Assembly (NCBI GenBank): GCA_015680685.1
Contig: MNCI01022467.1
Coordinates: 9,489-73,488 of the forward strand
Reading direction: 5' to 3'
Length of the DNA: 64,000 nt
From: Gnetum montanum
Taxonomy: Eukaryota > Streptophyta > Gnetopsida > Gnetales > Gnetaceae
In this document: piece after piece, positions 11,003 to 23,806 of the stretch
How positions within the stretch are numbered: the stretch's first letter is position 1
Layout: each line of letters starts with the position of its first letter
Program-made: the position numbers and the translations under genes
Notes under the pieces: generated by a model
What the model saw: only the letters and a program-made list of their open reading frames with translations
What the model was told of the DNA's origin: nothing
Databases searched by the model: none

Positions 11003-12735
11003 TGAAAAACCACCAAATTTAGGCAGTGGCACTTCAATGGAAAACTTGTCTAAGTGTCAACACAAGATAAAATTTTTTAAGTGTTTGGCCTATGATCCCA
11101 CTACTAGGGCTCCACTCTAGAGCATAGCCATCGTAGCATGCAACATAGAACTAGATTTGAAAAATTTTCTAAGTTTCAAACAATAGCTACAAATTTTTTT
11201 TTCTAAGTGTCTTGCTATGGTCTCATTCCTCCTACTATGATCTTGATCATAGCAAGTGTTGTAGCACTCTAGTGGCTAGTTTGCACTAGTGTCAAGCTAG
11301 AAGTTGTCAAGCAAGCTCAAAATCGAAGAGGCATTTGGTAGATTTTCTAACTCCTAAGGCTACCCCTCCTGCTACACTCTCAAGCATAGTTGGCATAGTA
11401 AGAACAAGGACTACAATATTTGCTAGATTTTTTAAGTGTTCATGCTACGCTTGGTCCCATCCTACTATGCTAACAAGTGTAGCAAGAATAGTAGCACTAG
11501 ACTTCAATTTTTTGCAAAATTTGCCTAACTTTTGGGCTACGATCTAGAAAGTAGCTAGTGTAGCAACACAAAACTACCTCCACAAGCTTTTATAGCTTAG
11601 CACAAGCCTTCATTCTAGCTCTAGCACTCCTCTAGTAAGTAGGCTTAGCAACTTGCACTTTCTTTTCATTCCCTATGTCCCAAAATTTTACCTACACTCG
11701 ATCCCACTCAAAAGAGAGTAGAATGTAGCCTCCAAATTGCACTATTTTGCACTATTTGTAGGTACATTGTAGTATTTTTCAACTTTGGCACATGTAGTCT
11801 TGGCAGTGTAGTCATGGTCTAGTAGTCTCTTGGGGTCTAGTGGAGCATACTAGAGTGTAGCACTAGTTGCTCCAGTAGAAGTGTAATAGAGGTCAGCGTA
11901 GCCCCACCTACCCCTTTTCCATGTGATGCTTGATCCACACTTCACACTAACCCTAAGCCTATAAATACCCCTATATTCCACACTTTAGGGGTTGGTAATT
12001 CATTCTAGTAGTAGGCATTCAAAGGATTTAGGTAGAAAAACCCAAGTAGCAGTTGACATTTTAGAGTACCACTTGGCACTTGAGGCACCTTGAGTGCCTT
12101 GCACACCAGAGCATATCAAAACCTTGGCAAAAAATTTCCATATCATTTAGCACTATATCACACTGCAACCCATAGGACATTGTGGCAACCAACCCAGCAA
12201 GCACGAATCTTACATCAGACATCAGTTTGCACTCTGGGATGTCCTAGAGACTATGGGTATGCTGCTACTACACTTGCCTGTACACTATGTACCTAAACTC
12301 TCATTTGTAATTGCTACACTCATCATTCAGGATGATACCATTCTCTCTCTTTCTCTCTCTTCAAATTTTGCATGTTAAGCATTACTGATGCATTTTTCTT
12401 TGATATTTTAACATTACATTCGCATTTCCTTTATACTTTACACTTTTTTGCACAATCACATTATCATTCTTATGATGGGAAACCCTGCTATGCTCACGCT
12501 TAGCTAGTCCTAGTACTGTAAGGAACACTGTTAGAACACTTAGCATTATCTCACAATGTTAGCAATTGCATTTTGGCTAACCATGCCATCCCCTAGTTGC
12601 ACCCAATACCCTTGTTGCAATCAGTAAAGTCCCTATTCAATCAACAAGACCATCCATGGCACTCTACCTCCATTTCCTAACAAAGGCCCTCACATGGAGG
12701 TGGGGTTGAGGTTGCGTGCTTGTGAACCCCTACCT
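11003..12735 (+). repeat. Tat LTR (3' LTR)
   Basis: Starts TGAAAAACCACCAAATTT at the polypurine tract. U3 carries dyad boxes of the type CTACGCTCTAGAGCATAG, each followed by AGTGTC/TTTTCTAAG blocks. The TATA box is at 11960-11967 (CCTATAAATACC). It aligns with the solo LTR 29274-31030 but lacks the last 35-40 bases (AGCCA...ATTTTTA...CTACA), so it is cut at about 12735. Confidence 0.7.
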
Positions 12736-12756
12736 ACTTGCACAAAATCTTAAATA

Positions 12757-12834
12757 ATAGGTTTAGAGAGATCTTTGAAATATTTGTATTCTCAAGATTT
12801 TGAAAGCTAGTTGATTTGTACTCTCTAAACCTAT
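12757..12834. repeat. 14-bp perfect inverted repeat
   Basis: ATAGGTTTAGAGAG (12757-12770) and its exact complement CTCTCTAAACCTAT (12821-12834), 50 bases apart, at the point where the Tat LTR stops. It may be a short foldback or the edge of an unidentified insertion. Confidence 0.45.
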
Positions 12835-14225
12835 ATTTTAACATTTTTTTACAATATTTGATACAAAAATTTTAGTTTTTTTTGACCACATTTTCTGCAT
12901 AATTTCTACAACATATATCAATTTTTTCTTGGATCCAATGTTGGATGTTGTATTTGCATGTTTTTTCGCATTCTCATATATTTTACTCAATAACATATTT
13001 TATGAGTTTTTAGGTGATTGACAAGATCACCTAAGGCATCTTAGATCCTTTTCAAGGCTTGTGAATCTTGAGGTAAAACTATTTCGCACTAAGATCTTCA
13101 ATTTTCTAGTGTTGAATTTTTTAGTCATTACAGTGTTTTGGCACTAGAAGGAGGGCCTCTACCTAATTTCTTCATCTAAACCCATGTGTAAATACTATTT
13201 GTCTATTTCTAGCTCTACATAGTAGGGTATTTAGCAAAATAGGAGTTGTTTTGAGTTTTCTACAACCCCAGTGTTTTTAAGTTTTAGAGTATTATTTTTG
13301 GTATTTTCTATAATAGTGCTTTTTTTGTTACTGACAAAATCTTTGGTGCCGTTAAAATTTGCAAATACGCTAGTCATTGAATTTTTTGAAACCTTATAAT
13401 CTACTTCTATTTGTCTTGGTATCTCAACATTGGATCAAAAATGCGGTGGCAAAAACATTACTGCTAATTTTTCTTTTCTATAGTTAAAAAAATTATTTTC
13501 ACAATTGTGGTGCACTATATTTTTCTTATTTCTTGCATTTATAGTTTCACAAGTTTTTTTTCTATTTTGTGCATTTGCATTTAAAAGGGTTTTCTTATTT
13601 ATGCTATAGCCACATTTAAATCATATTTTACTTGTGCCATTGCAATGTTCATGTTGCACATAGAGCCTCATTTACACTACTTAAAACCTCATTAAATCTA
13701 CTCTATTATTCCATTTTTTCCAGTATTGCCTCAAATACACTAGGATAAATTTACTATAGCCATTTTCCCATTTTTTCCTAGCATTGCCTCAAATATGCTA
13801 TAGCTAGTTAATGATTTTTACAATTATATATATAAAAAACTATTTTTACATTTATAGTTCATGGTACTTTTTCTATTTTTGTACTTATATTTTTACAAAA
13901 TTTTTAATTTATGCTAGATCTCATTTATAATACAACTCAAACAAGCTATTAATTAAGCTACTTAAACAAGCTATCAATTAAGCTAGCCAAATAAGCTACA
14001 CTAATAAGATAATAAATAAGTCATCAAACAAGATATTGCCACAACTTATCTATACTTTTAAAGCCTACTTACATCAACTTGATGCCCTAGGTTTGCACTA
14101 TTTTATGCCTTTTGTATCTAGTGTATTGCCCAAGAACATTGTCGACCTAGCCTCAAACTAGAATTCTGCTTACATCTATGATCTCAAATGCCCAAAATTG
14201 TTAAATAATGTCAAATTCTTAGGCA
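12835..14225. other. AT-rich stretch, no gene seen
   Basis: T- and A-rich sequence upstream of a Tat gag. Imperfect short repeats AAACAAGCTATTAATTAAGCTA lie at 13925-14035. By position it is the leader of the gag-protease element that follows, but no LTR or primer site is recognisable. Confidence 0.4.
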
Positions 14226-16226
14226 TGGTCATCAAAATCATCTATATACAAAAATAAACATGAATTACTACAGTTCATTTATGTGAAAATATAGGCTAGT
14301 TTGCTTATCTTGTGCAAGGAATTAGATTCTAAACACCAATTAGAAATTATCCATAATAATGGTAAGGAGTGCATTCCCTTCCCCTATGACCATATTGAGT
14401 AAATGAAACCTTATGTGCACATGCTAGTACAATTGGTAGAGGTTGATGATGAGGTTGAATTGAGTTAGGAAGCCAACATAGAGCAAGACCAAGATGAGCA
14501 AGATGAGTTCAGGGCTTATTAAGAGATAGATATAGACTTAGGAGACCTTCTATAGTGATTTCTCCTAGAGGTAGCCATGTTCAATTCTATGTCTCTTGCC
14601 TCTATGATAAACCAAGTACCTCTCATGACCTTCACAAACCAACTGTCATAACTTTCTTTCTTGTTTACTTCTTTATTCACCTCAATCCCTTTCGTTACTA
14701 AGCCTCAACCTCAACCTATAACCTCTTCTATGCCATAAACTTCACAATTTTGATTGGTCCCACTTCAAGGCCTTAGGTTTCACATGTTTCCTTTAATCCA
14801 TTTGTCCTAATACTTAGTTTTTCTTCCATGTGTCAGTTCAAACATCATTCTCCCTATTGAACCCCCCATGCAATGGTAGTCACATGACCCCTCTAGTTCA
14901 TATTTTTTCCTATTTCATCATTCGAAATCATTCAACCATTTGTCTAGCCACCAGTGTATCCCACTATACATCCCACTCGAGCATTACAAGGCCTAGATTA
15001 AGTCTTCCATATGATCCAAAACCTTACTAAGAAGTTGTGAAATCTTAAAGCTAGTACCACTCAAATGGTAAAAGTTATGAACTTTTACCAAGATGACCTC
15101 ATTAGTCCAACCATCCCATAGATAACTCTTCCTGCAAGCATCCCAATTTATTATTTTACCAAGGATAATAGTGAGGATGATTCCAATGCTCATTTCATTT
15201 CATTACATTTTGAGTGCCTCTTGTTACAAGCCTGGCCACACATAGTGCTATGAGTTTTTCCTATATCCTTAATAGGAAAAGCCTTAGATTGGTATCTTAT
15301 GCTATCTAGAGGTTCCATTTTCTTCCTAGATGACTTGATAACCTAGTTTATTAACCATTTCAAGTGTAACTTGAGGCCTGACACAACATTGGACAACCTC
15401 ATAAAAGTGAAAGAGGGGCCCCTTGAACTTTTGCAAAAGTTCATTCAAAGATGAAATGCTATCCTTAGAAAAATTATTGAGTTCATCTATGAATCACATC
15501 TTTTGGCTATCTTCAAGGAGTGGTTAACAAATTCATCAAGTCAGAGTTGTATTACTTGGACCCACAGTCACTTAGTCAAGCCTTTTATTAAATAAAAAAG
15601 ATAAAGGATGTAATAGAAGCTAGAATGAACCTACTTATATAGCCTATAGAAATTAACATACCAAGAGGAACAAGGATAAGAGTAAGAAACTGCATGTAGT
15701 TGTAGCTAATGTAGCCAAAGATGTAAAACTAGCAGAGGGACAAAAGACTTTCCAACCTAAAGATCCCATTGTTCTAGCGCAATCGATGACCTCAAGAATT
15801 TCTAGTGCATCAAATCCACCTAAACCAAGTTTTGAATGTAAGGATAGGGAAAAGTACATAAAATTGTCATGACACTATCTAAGCTACTTGATTAGTTACT
15901 TAAGAGTAGTTGTATCCAACACAAGAAACTATTTGAGAACATTCACAAGTGACATGATTGTCTATGTGAGATTGCAAGAGATCCTACAATGACCATAAAA
16001 GATGATTCACCTATGCTTAAGTACTTCATGTTGGACCAATTTTTCCACTATCATAAAATTCTTGGCCATGATATTGATTTCTTCTTAGCCTTGAAATATG
16101 ATCTTCAAAAGATGATAGATAGTAGGGAACTAGTCTTAGATGCATCCAACCCTGTTAGGTCATAAAACCAGCTCATGCAACTATACAAGGATCCCCTAAA
16201 TGCTAGCAATGATCAATATACTATAA
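14226..16226 (+). pseudogene. Tat-type gag, first part, decayed
   Basis: Capsid gene of a Tat element. An acidic N-terminal part (VEVDDEVELS...EQDQDEQDEF, about 14435-14515) is followed by a Retrotrans_gag core at about 15250-15480: GKALDWYLMLSRGS, then RPDTTLDNL and a PLELLQKFIQR word, as in the family's W...R and LDxL...ExLxxFxxR pattern. A decayed knuckle-like FFHYHKILGHDIDF...LKYDLQKMI lies at about 16040-16120, matching T4's gag. The gene is split at 16231/16232 by a copia element and resumes at 19994. Stops are largely TAG at Gln positions. Confidence 0.75.
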
Positions 16227-16231
16227 CCATG

Positions 16232-17374
16232 TGTTGATCTTTTGGTATGAAAAAACCTTAAGGAGAATGGAGAACAAAGAATGTTTATTGTGGAAAATGT
16301 GTTTACAAGACATGAACAAGAACTCCACATCAGGACTAAGAACTCAAGGAAAATAAGACCTACAATAAATTGACAAAGCGAAGAACTAATGAGTTGATAT
16401 GAGAACATGAACAATCATGAACTAAAAAAAAATACTATAAACCAAATGAGGATGCTCCAGGGATTTGAAGAAGCCAAATCAATAAGAGAAATCCTTAGGA
16501 ACCAGAGCTTTATAGTTGAGGAGACATCTCTAAGAAATAGTAGATGTCTCAGTTGAGAAGAAAGAAATCATAGGAAGACATCTTTAAGAAATAGTAGATG
16601 TCTCCTTTGGAGAGTAGACATCTCCTAAGAGTTATCCCAATCTCCAAGTATATTTCTCTCTAGAATTGAGACAAAACTCAGGTAGATGTCCCAACTTCAA
16701 AGGACATGTCTACACTAGTCATTAGGTAGCCGTTGCAATAATTCTGAGGTGTTTTTGGAACCTCTAAAACTATAAGAAATCAAATTATTGGGAATTATGC
16801 AAGAATTTTCAACATCAAAGCTATAATTATCTATTCTATGCTATTGTACTTATGTATTTCATTGTCAGATCATTTTCTTGATTGTTTGTAGTACTATGCT
16901 TCAAAGTACAAGGACCTATAATTTGAGTTACACTCATTCCTTAATTTTATTTCTCTCTCTTTATTGCCCTACTGGGTTGATGTGATTCTTATGAGAAGGC
17001 ATCCATATTGAGCTTGTTGGAATCCTGTGAGATTGAGTGATTTTGCAGTGCCAAAACACTTTAGAGTAGGCTTAATTTTTTACAGGTTGTGGGATCGTCT
17101 AAACCATATTTTGAGCTTGTTTGAACCTTGCAGGGTTGAAATATTTCGTAGCGAGGAAAATCTTCATAGTAGAGCTCAAGTCTCTTAAAGGTTGTGGTGT
17201 CCTCTAAACCACATTTTGGAAGAAACAAAGTTTAGAGGTGTGCAAGGAATTTACCCTCCAAGTATGAACTACCCAAGGTGGGAAAACACGTAATTTTTGG
17301 TGCCTTTTGTATGATAGGTTTGACTTCAAATTAGGAAACTTATTCAATCCCCTTTCTAAGTTCTTAATTAACCA
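16232..17374 (+). repeat. Copia 5' LTR
   Basis: Starts TGTTGATC and ends CCA. It contains two copies of a small hairpin: GAGACATCT/AGATGTCTC at 16521-16529 and 16542-16550, and a near copy at 16573-16602. It aligns to 18841-19988 throughout. Confidence 0.85.
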
Positions 17375-17375
17375 A

Positions 17376-17388
17376 TGATATTGAAGCC
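17376..17388 (+). other. Copia primer site, decayed initiator-Met type
   Basis: TGATATTGAAGCC two bases after the LTR, resembling TGGTATCAGAGCC. Confidence 0.5.
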
Positions 17389-17499
17389 TAGTACTCTTAA
17401 TCTCAATGTCAACTTTCAAGAGTGAAGCATGGAGTAGACATCCAACACAAAGCCACCAATGTTCGATGTGTTTAATTTTGCTTATTAGAAGGTGAGGAT

Positions 17500-18130
17500 G
17501 CAAGGCTTCTTTGAGCCAATGGAGTTTGAGGTTTAGGAGTCCATCCTCAAAATTTACACACCACTTGTTAATAGTGCAACAAAGGGAATCAAACCACAGA
17601 GAAAGTTGACATAAGAAGAAAGATATAAGTTTATGTATGATTCCAAAGAAAAAAATTGTTTATATTGTGCATTAAATAAGTCTAAATTTAATAGGATAGC
17701 TAGTTGCAAAACTGTTAAGAAAATTTGGGAAACCTTAGAAGCTACTTATGAAGGCACATCCATAGTTAACAATCAAAACTATTGATTTTGAAAAGTGAGT
17801 ATGCCAAACTTAGAATGAGAGAAGGTGAGAAAATAAAAGGTTAATTCTCTAGGGCTTATGATCTAGTTGTCTTAATTAGGAAAACATGTAAGGATCTACT
17901 TGAAAGTGATGTAATAATAATAATGATAAGAACACTTTAATCATAATTTACACCTAAGTTTATAGCTATGCAATAGATTAGATATTTTTCGATCTTAAAA
18001 TTTGAAGAACTCCAAAGTGCTCTCATAGCTTATGAAATGAATCTCATATGTGAAGAAGCAATAAAAGAAAAGGCCAATGTGGACTAATGTGGATATATCC
18101 TCTATGATAGTATTGCACACCATGAATATA
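17500..18130 (+). pseudogene. Copia gag remnant (UBN2-type)
   Basis: The frame around 17605-17800 has ERYKFMYDSKEKNCLYCAL and VKKIWETLEATYEGTS, the typical copia gag pattern ending in W..L...Y.G. Frameshifts and stops follow. No Zn knuckle or protease is left. 18130-18840 holds no readable coding sequence; 18540-18635 has a local duplicated AT-rich block. Confidence 0.65.
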
Positions 18131-18840
18131 TCCTCTTTGAATACTTAAGCCTTCTATTGCTAATATGAACTAAAGTAAGAAGTACTCATCTTCATCATGA
18201 AAGATTATTATGATGTTATGAAAATGAATGGATAATATACCTTAAATTTCCTCAAGATACATATGAATATCTTAGAAATTGCCTTATCTCTTGACCTAGA
18301 GGCTGATCTAAAAGTTCCTTATGCATTAGGTATGTATGTACTTGTTCATACAAAATTTCATGTTTACATATATACACTATTATAAGGCATTTCTTGGATA
18401 AAAATTGTGCATTCTTTTGGTCAATCTTGTTGATAGGCTTCACTCCTTTTTGATGATGTCCAAAAGGGGAAGAATTTGACATTTGACATTTGATATTATT
18501 TAATGTTGAGATGTAATCATAATGTAAATCAAATATAGAGATCAAATTGATTGTGATATTATGGATATAATTTTTATGATTTTGATGTAGATCAAATTGT
18601 AGATTGATTATGCTATTATGGATATCATTTATAATTATTACATGATGATATGAAAAGACTTAATGAATTGAAATATGATTGCAATTTATGAAATATAGTG
18701 CACTATTGGGATATGATGGTTTTGGTGGATATATTTAAATTAGTTTCATGAGTAATATTGCAATTATATGTCTTAATGATTTCTAGATCTACTTAGTCAT
18801 TTTCTTAAGTCCTTGACCTACTTAGTCAAAATAGAAAGGA

Positions 18841-19988
18841 TTTTGACCTTTTGATATGCCAAAACCTTAAGAAAAATGAAGAATAAAGAATATTTGTTGT
18901 GGATGATGTGTTTATAGGACATGAACAAGAACTCCACATCAAGACTATGAACTTAAGAAAAATGAGATCTACAACAAATTGACAAAGTGAAGAAATAATG
19001 AGTCAACATAAGAACATGAATGAGAATGAATTGAAAATGAAGACTACAAACCAAATGAACATGCTCCAAGGATTGGAAAAAGTTAAATCAATGAGAGAAA
19101 GCCTTAGGTTCTAGAGTTCTATAGTTGAGAATATGTCTTTAAGAAATAGTAGATGTTTTAGTGAGAAGAAACAAATTACAAGAATATGTCTTCAAGAAAT
19201 AGTAGAAGTCTCCTTTGTAGAGTAGACATCTCCCAAAAGATGTCTGATTCTCCAAGGATACATCTCTCCATAATTAAAACAAAACTCAGGTAGATGTTCC
19301 AACTTTGAAGGAGACATCTACACTAGCTATTGGGTAGCCATTGCACAAATTATAAGGTCTTTTTGGAAACTACAACACTATAAGAATACATAAAATTCTT
19401 GGGAATTGTACAAGCACTATCAACGTCAAAGCTATCATTGTCTATTCTATGCTATTATACTTGTGTACTTCATTATCACATCATTTGCTTGATTGTTTAT
19501 AGTACTATGCTTCAAAGTACAAGGATCTGTAATTTGAGTTACACTTATTAATTATTTTTATTTTTCTTTCTTTGTTGCGTTGTTGGATTGATGTGCTGCT
19601 TGTGAGAAGGCATCCATATTGAGCTTGTCAAAATCCTCTAGGATTGAGTGGTTTTCCAGCACCAAAACACTATGGAGTAAAGCTCAATTTTTGTATAGGT
19701 TGTGGGATCATCTAAACCACATTTTGAGCTTGTTGGGACCTTGTAGGATTAAGAGATTTTGTAGTGAAAAAACTCTCCATAGTGAAGCTCAAATCTTGTA
19801 AAGGTATTGGTGTCCTCTAATCCACATTTTAGAAGAAACAAAGTCTAGAGGTGTGTAAGGAATCTACCCTTTGAGTGTGGACCACCTAAGTTGGGGAACC
19901 ACATAATTTTTGGTTTTTGTTTTGTGTTACAGGCTTAACTTCAAATTGGAAAACTTAGTTAATCCCCCTTCTAAGTTCTTGATCCACA
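18841..19988 (+). repeat. Copia 3' LTR
   Basis: Homologous to 16232-17374. Its first bases TTTTGACC correspond to TGTTGATC, and it ends GATCCACA before the CCATG duplication. Confidence 0.85.
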
Positions 19989-19993
19989 CCATG

Positions 19994-21360
19994 TTCAACA
20001 TCCCTAATGAGCTTAAACATACTATGAAGCTACTTGTATTTTGGGTACCTTCTTGTGATGAAAAGGCTTCAAGATTCTCAAGTTTAAGAATTTCTTTTGT
20101 TATGAGGGTACTACCACCTAAACCTACCAAACAACCATTCATTATCAGAGTGCCTTCCACTTCCATTGATAGGCCCATAGCCCATGTTGGGCAATGCATT
20201 AACAACTACTCAATCTAATAATAAGAAGTTGGAACTTAGGTAGTGGAAAACATTAGCTCCTAAGATTGAAGCAAAGGAGAAAAATCAACACAAATTTTTG
20301 AAGGAAGTACAACCATTAAAACCTACCTCAATTTCAACCTTGCCCATAAACTCTAACACTCAAACTGTGTCAACTAGCTAGCCCCAAAAAAATTACAAAG
20401 TAGAGAAAAGAAAGGGGTTAAAGCAACAAATATTAAATAATGAAGTTAAAATCATAGGAAAAATGGAAGAAATCAAATCTAGAAAATAGAAAAAACATCC
20501 ACTAATGATAAATACTTCCTCACTACCATGCAACAAGTTAAGCTCTTATTGAAATAGAAGAATACCTCTTTGAGTCTTTATGATTTTGTCATGACCTCTC
20601 TTGATCATCAGGAAACCTTGGTCAAAATGTTAACTTCAATTCCTATAAGTGAGAATATTCTTGCTAATGAGTAGTCTATCCACTCCATAATCATGTTTCC
20701 TCCTCTCAAGAAAGAACCAAAACCAACAACTCTAATATTTTGTGATAGTGAGGTTAAGGCTAGTCCATAGAGTAGTGAAGTGTTACAAGCCATTCTTTTC
20801 ATATTCATTCAAGTTGGCTACTATAAGGTGCACCATGTATATGTTGATGAGGGAGTAGCTACAAATGTAATCCATCTATCCATTATTGAACATTTCGGCT
20901 TGGTCGAGAACATTTGAGACACCTCCACCTCTGCACTTAAATCCTTTAATAGGTTATGGGTAGTAGTGAGAGTGTCAATTTCATTGGACTTTGTGTCTAG
21001 GGAACAATTCCCAAAATACGCTAACTTCCTAGTTGTTGAAGAGACACCAAGATTCAATTTATTTCTAGGATGTCCATGATTGGCTAATTTGCAAGTGGTT
21101 TCATTACCTATTCACCAAGAGAGTCATCTACCTTACAATGAAGATGAAATCATAATCCATTGGGATAGTGTAGTTCCTTTGTCTATCAACAATGTTGACT
21201 TTGAATAAGGATCTAAGTTGGAGTTCCAAGAGAAAACTATTATAACCAAAAAGAAAACCAATGATTGTACTAAAACCAATAACACCAAAGCCTTAAATGA
21301 ACCTTAGGAAGAACTCCCATTTGTTATCGTGATTGCAGGAAATGAAGAATACAAAATTTT
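19994..21360 (+). pseudogene. Tat gag C-terminus and aspartic protease, decayed
   Basis: Continuation of the gag split by copia. The 19994-20220 piece ends with PPKPTKQPFIIRVPSTS, the same word as in T4's gag (KSKPTKQPFVIQVPSS). The protease lies at about 20815-21080: YVDEGVATNVIHLSIIEHFGL in the active-site position (family D-S/T-G; here DEG), then FNLFLGCPWL at the C-terminal end. T4 and T3 have matching proteases at 39191-39445 and 55025-55310. 20230-20600 is Lys-rich and broken. No RT follows; the reading fades by 21360. Confidence 0.75.
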
Positions 21361-21879
21361 GTAACAAAGATTTTACCAGTATCCTAATCTGTTAAAGATT
21401 AGAAAACAATTGCATAATTGATACGTCTTCTCTTTTCTTCCCTTGCATATGCATCATGGCCTTTTTACTTTATGCGTTATTTACATTTTTTACTTTTTTT
21501 ATGCTCTGTTTTAACAATTTTTATTTTATTACATTATGTTTGCAAAATTTTCTTTATCACTTTTTTTTCTTTTTACTTTTTTATTAATTTGTAACACATA
21601 TTTATTTTTTACATAAAATGTAAAAAAAAATGTGAAACATAACAAATCAAAACTAAATTTTGTAGTCAAGAGTAGCATAGAATTAAAGAAAAAATGTAAC
21701 ACCATAACCTTAAACAAAATTGGATAGTTCGTAACAATAGTCATAGTTACACTATGTAACAAACAATACATAGGCTCCAAAACCATCATAGCCAATAAAA
21801 AATAGCAACCATGTAGCTAAAGCATCAAAAAAATAATAAGTCGATCATCATTAGTAGCCAAAGGAGGAGGATGATGATG
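21361..21879. other. AT-rich stretch, nothing recognised
   Basis: T-rich then A-rich low-complexity sequence between the protease remnant and the next decayed coding stretch. The open frames here are composition effects. Confidence 0.5.
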
Positions 21880-22619
21880 AATATCATCAAAACCATCACC
21901 ATCACCACTTGGGGCCTACAAACCATTAATAACCATAACAAAAACTAACATAGCCATAAAACAATAAAAAAATCCATAACATAAAACATTAAACAAAATG
22001 TTACAAACCTCAAAAGGTTCAGAAGCAATGTCTTCAAGAGAAAACTTTGAGATACCAACCTCCAACCTATGAAGAATTTCTTCTTTACTCATGTTAATTT
22101 AATTAATGTCTCCTAAGTCTAGTCCTATGTAGATATTTTCCTTCTCCACATCTATTCACTTAGGAGGAGCATGGGAAAAGATAATTGTGGAAGTCTTTCT
22201 AGATTTGGTCACAATATAAGGGGTGGGAGAATTAATAAAGACTATGGACTCGTTGAATTTGTTGAAAACCAATTCTCCACCTATACCCTAGAGGAATAAC
22301 TCATGTGTGTGTTGTGCCATAGCTACCTCATGCCAAGACCTCATGTAATTTTTCTTCTTCATCTTGTGCAACCTCTTATGAGCCTTTTATTTCTTGCCAC
22401 ACTCTAGAATCCATGCATAGTAGTCTTGCCACTTCTATATCTTTTAAATCATCATTTTTGGCTGTACACCCTTTACCAAACTCCTCTTGGATAGAGTAAC
22501 CTTCCCTTGGATGACATTCTAATAATGAGACCATTTAATCTTCTTTGTTTTCAAGGAGTCCCTGTTGGTTGTATGAGCCTCTATGAATTCGTTTTGATCT
22601 TTGAGGCTCTTCTAACATT
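21880..22619 (-). pseudogene. Unidentified decayed coding stretch
   Basis: Minus-strand frames read as protein over about 700 bases, broken mainly by TAG stops: a Lys-rich part (HKRLHKMKKKNYMRSWHEVA, about 22340-22400), GGELVFNKFNESIVFINSPT (about 22235-22290), and an open end MSKEEILHRLEVGISKFSLE after an ATG at about 22092. I do not recognise the family. It is cut at 22619 by the T1 LTR. It could be gag of a different lineage or a captured gene; no domain supports either. Confidence 0.35.
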
Positions 22620-23744
22620 TGAAAAAGTTAATGCTAGAAGGCTAAAACTTTTAGCATGAAATAGGTTAACTTTAGATTCATGAGCCTTGAGAAAAGGATT
22701 CGAAGCACCCTTATTAGTCACCAAGGGACTTACGATCTATTACCTATATGAATAAAATAAAATTGCAAGCTCACAATTTAAGCATAAATAAATGCAAAAT
22801 AAATTGTAAGAAACAAATAAAACTACAAACTTTTATTGAAATAATAGAAAGTTCATAGAAGAAAAGTTTAGAGAATACAAAATTTTAAGCTTTAGTGCAC
22901 AAAGGGCCATAGGGAGAATGCTTGGAACCCAATACAATTGGTAGGGTATGTGCTACAATTGGATATGCCTTTGAGAGTCCTGTATATTCTACTCAAACTC
23001 ACCATAGGTTTCTTTGTCACTAGGATCTACATTGGTGTTGGAAGAATGGATATGTACTCTTCATGGATCTACACTACTTTGAGAATATTAATGTTTATTC
23101 AAAATGAAAATTGCCAAAATTCTTCACAATGAGGTAAACTCTAATTTAAATAGGCCATTGGGTCCTTGATTCACTGTTGTAAATTCCATCCATGATTACT
23201 GACAGATTTCTACAAATTTTTAGCATGTGCAAGGTATCTCTTTGTAGCATATTTGCAAATTTGGATAGTTTTATGATTTTTTATGCTACCTTCATACACT
23301 ACCTAGCATGTGGGGTAGGGATGCCCAATGTATAAACTGAAGGCCCAAATTCTATATGTTGTCATTGTAGAGTTTCCAACATGTAAAACTATCATGGCCA
23401 ATGTATAGTTTGAGAAATGCCAAATTTTATGTCTTGCAAAGCATTTTCAATCCTTCCATGCTGAGGTACATGAAATATGTTGTGTTTCCTACCTAGAAGA
23501 TATGACATTCTTAGCTTATAAAGCATTTTTTAGCCTCCATAAGTTGGGATGTATGAAATTTATAGTGTATAAGCTGCAAGTCTCATATTTTACATTAAAA
23601 TACTACATTAAATCAAAAGAATACAATGATACACTACCAAATTTTGGGGAAAATAAGGTAATTGTGTCTACCATAATTTCTCCACCAAATTACAATGAAT
23701 TTTGGTTATAGGCTACAACATGAATTTTCTTCGGGATGTTTTAT
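22620..23744 (-). repeat. 3' LTR of Tat element T1, decayed
   Basis: The right edge GGGATGTTTTA/TTGATCCCTCTTT matches the LTR/polypurine border of T3, T4 and T7 (GGTGTTTCA/TTGGTCCCTCTTT). A TATA-like TATTTAAAT lies at about 23143 on the minus strand. The left edge at TGAAAAAGTTAATGCTAG is inferred from similarity to other LTR ends and is less sure. It is shorter and more decayed than the other Tat LTRs. Confidence 0.5.
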
Positions 23745-23806
23745 TGATCCCTCTTTATTGATGTTTTGAAGATTAACCCAAAAGACATTGACAAAGAATG
23801 TGAAAC
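23745..23806 (-). other. T1 polypurine tract and hairpin
   Basis: The minus strand carries AAAGAGGGATCAA next to the LTR. CTTTATTGATGTTTT pairs with AAAAGACATTGACAAAG about 20 bases away, a decayed form of the hairpin at 61182-61225. Confidence 0.55.

Larger units (their letters stand above)
16232..19988 (+). mobile_element. Complete but internally deleted Ty1/copia element
   Basis: Two direct LTRs (16232-17374 and 18841-19988), a primer site after the first, a purine tract (AAAATAGAAAGGA) before the second, and an exact 5-bp target duplication CCATG at 16227-16231 and 19989-19993. The internal part is only about 1.47 kb and holds gag remnants, without protease, integrase or RT. It sits inside the Tat gag, which continues on both sides. 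LTR divergence looks like 15-20% by eye, so the insertion is old. Confidence 0.9.

Noticed and set aside
11960-11967. TATAAATA as a promoter of a host gene
   Set aside because: Same place in every Tat LTR, so it is the element's own promoter.
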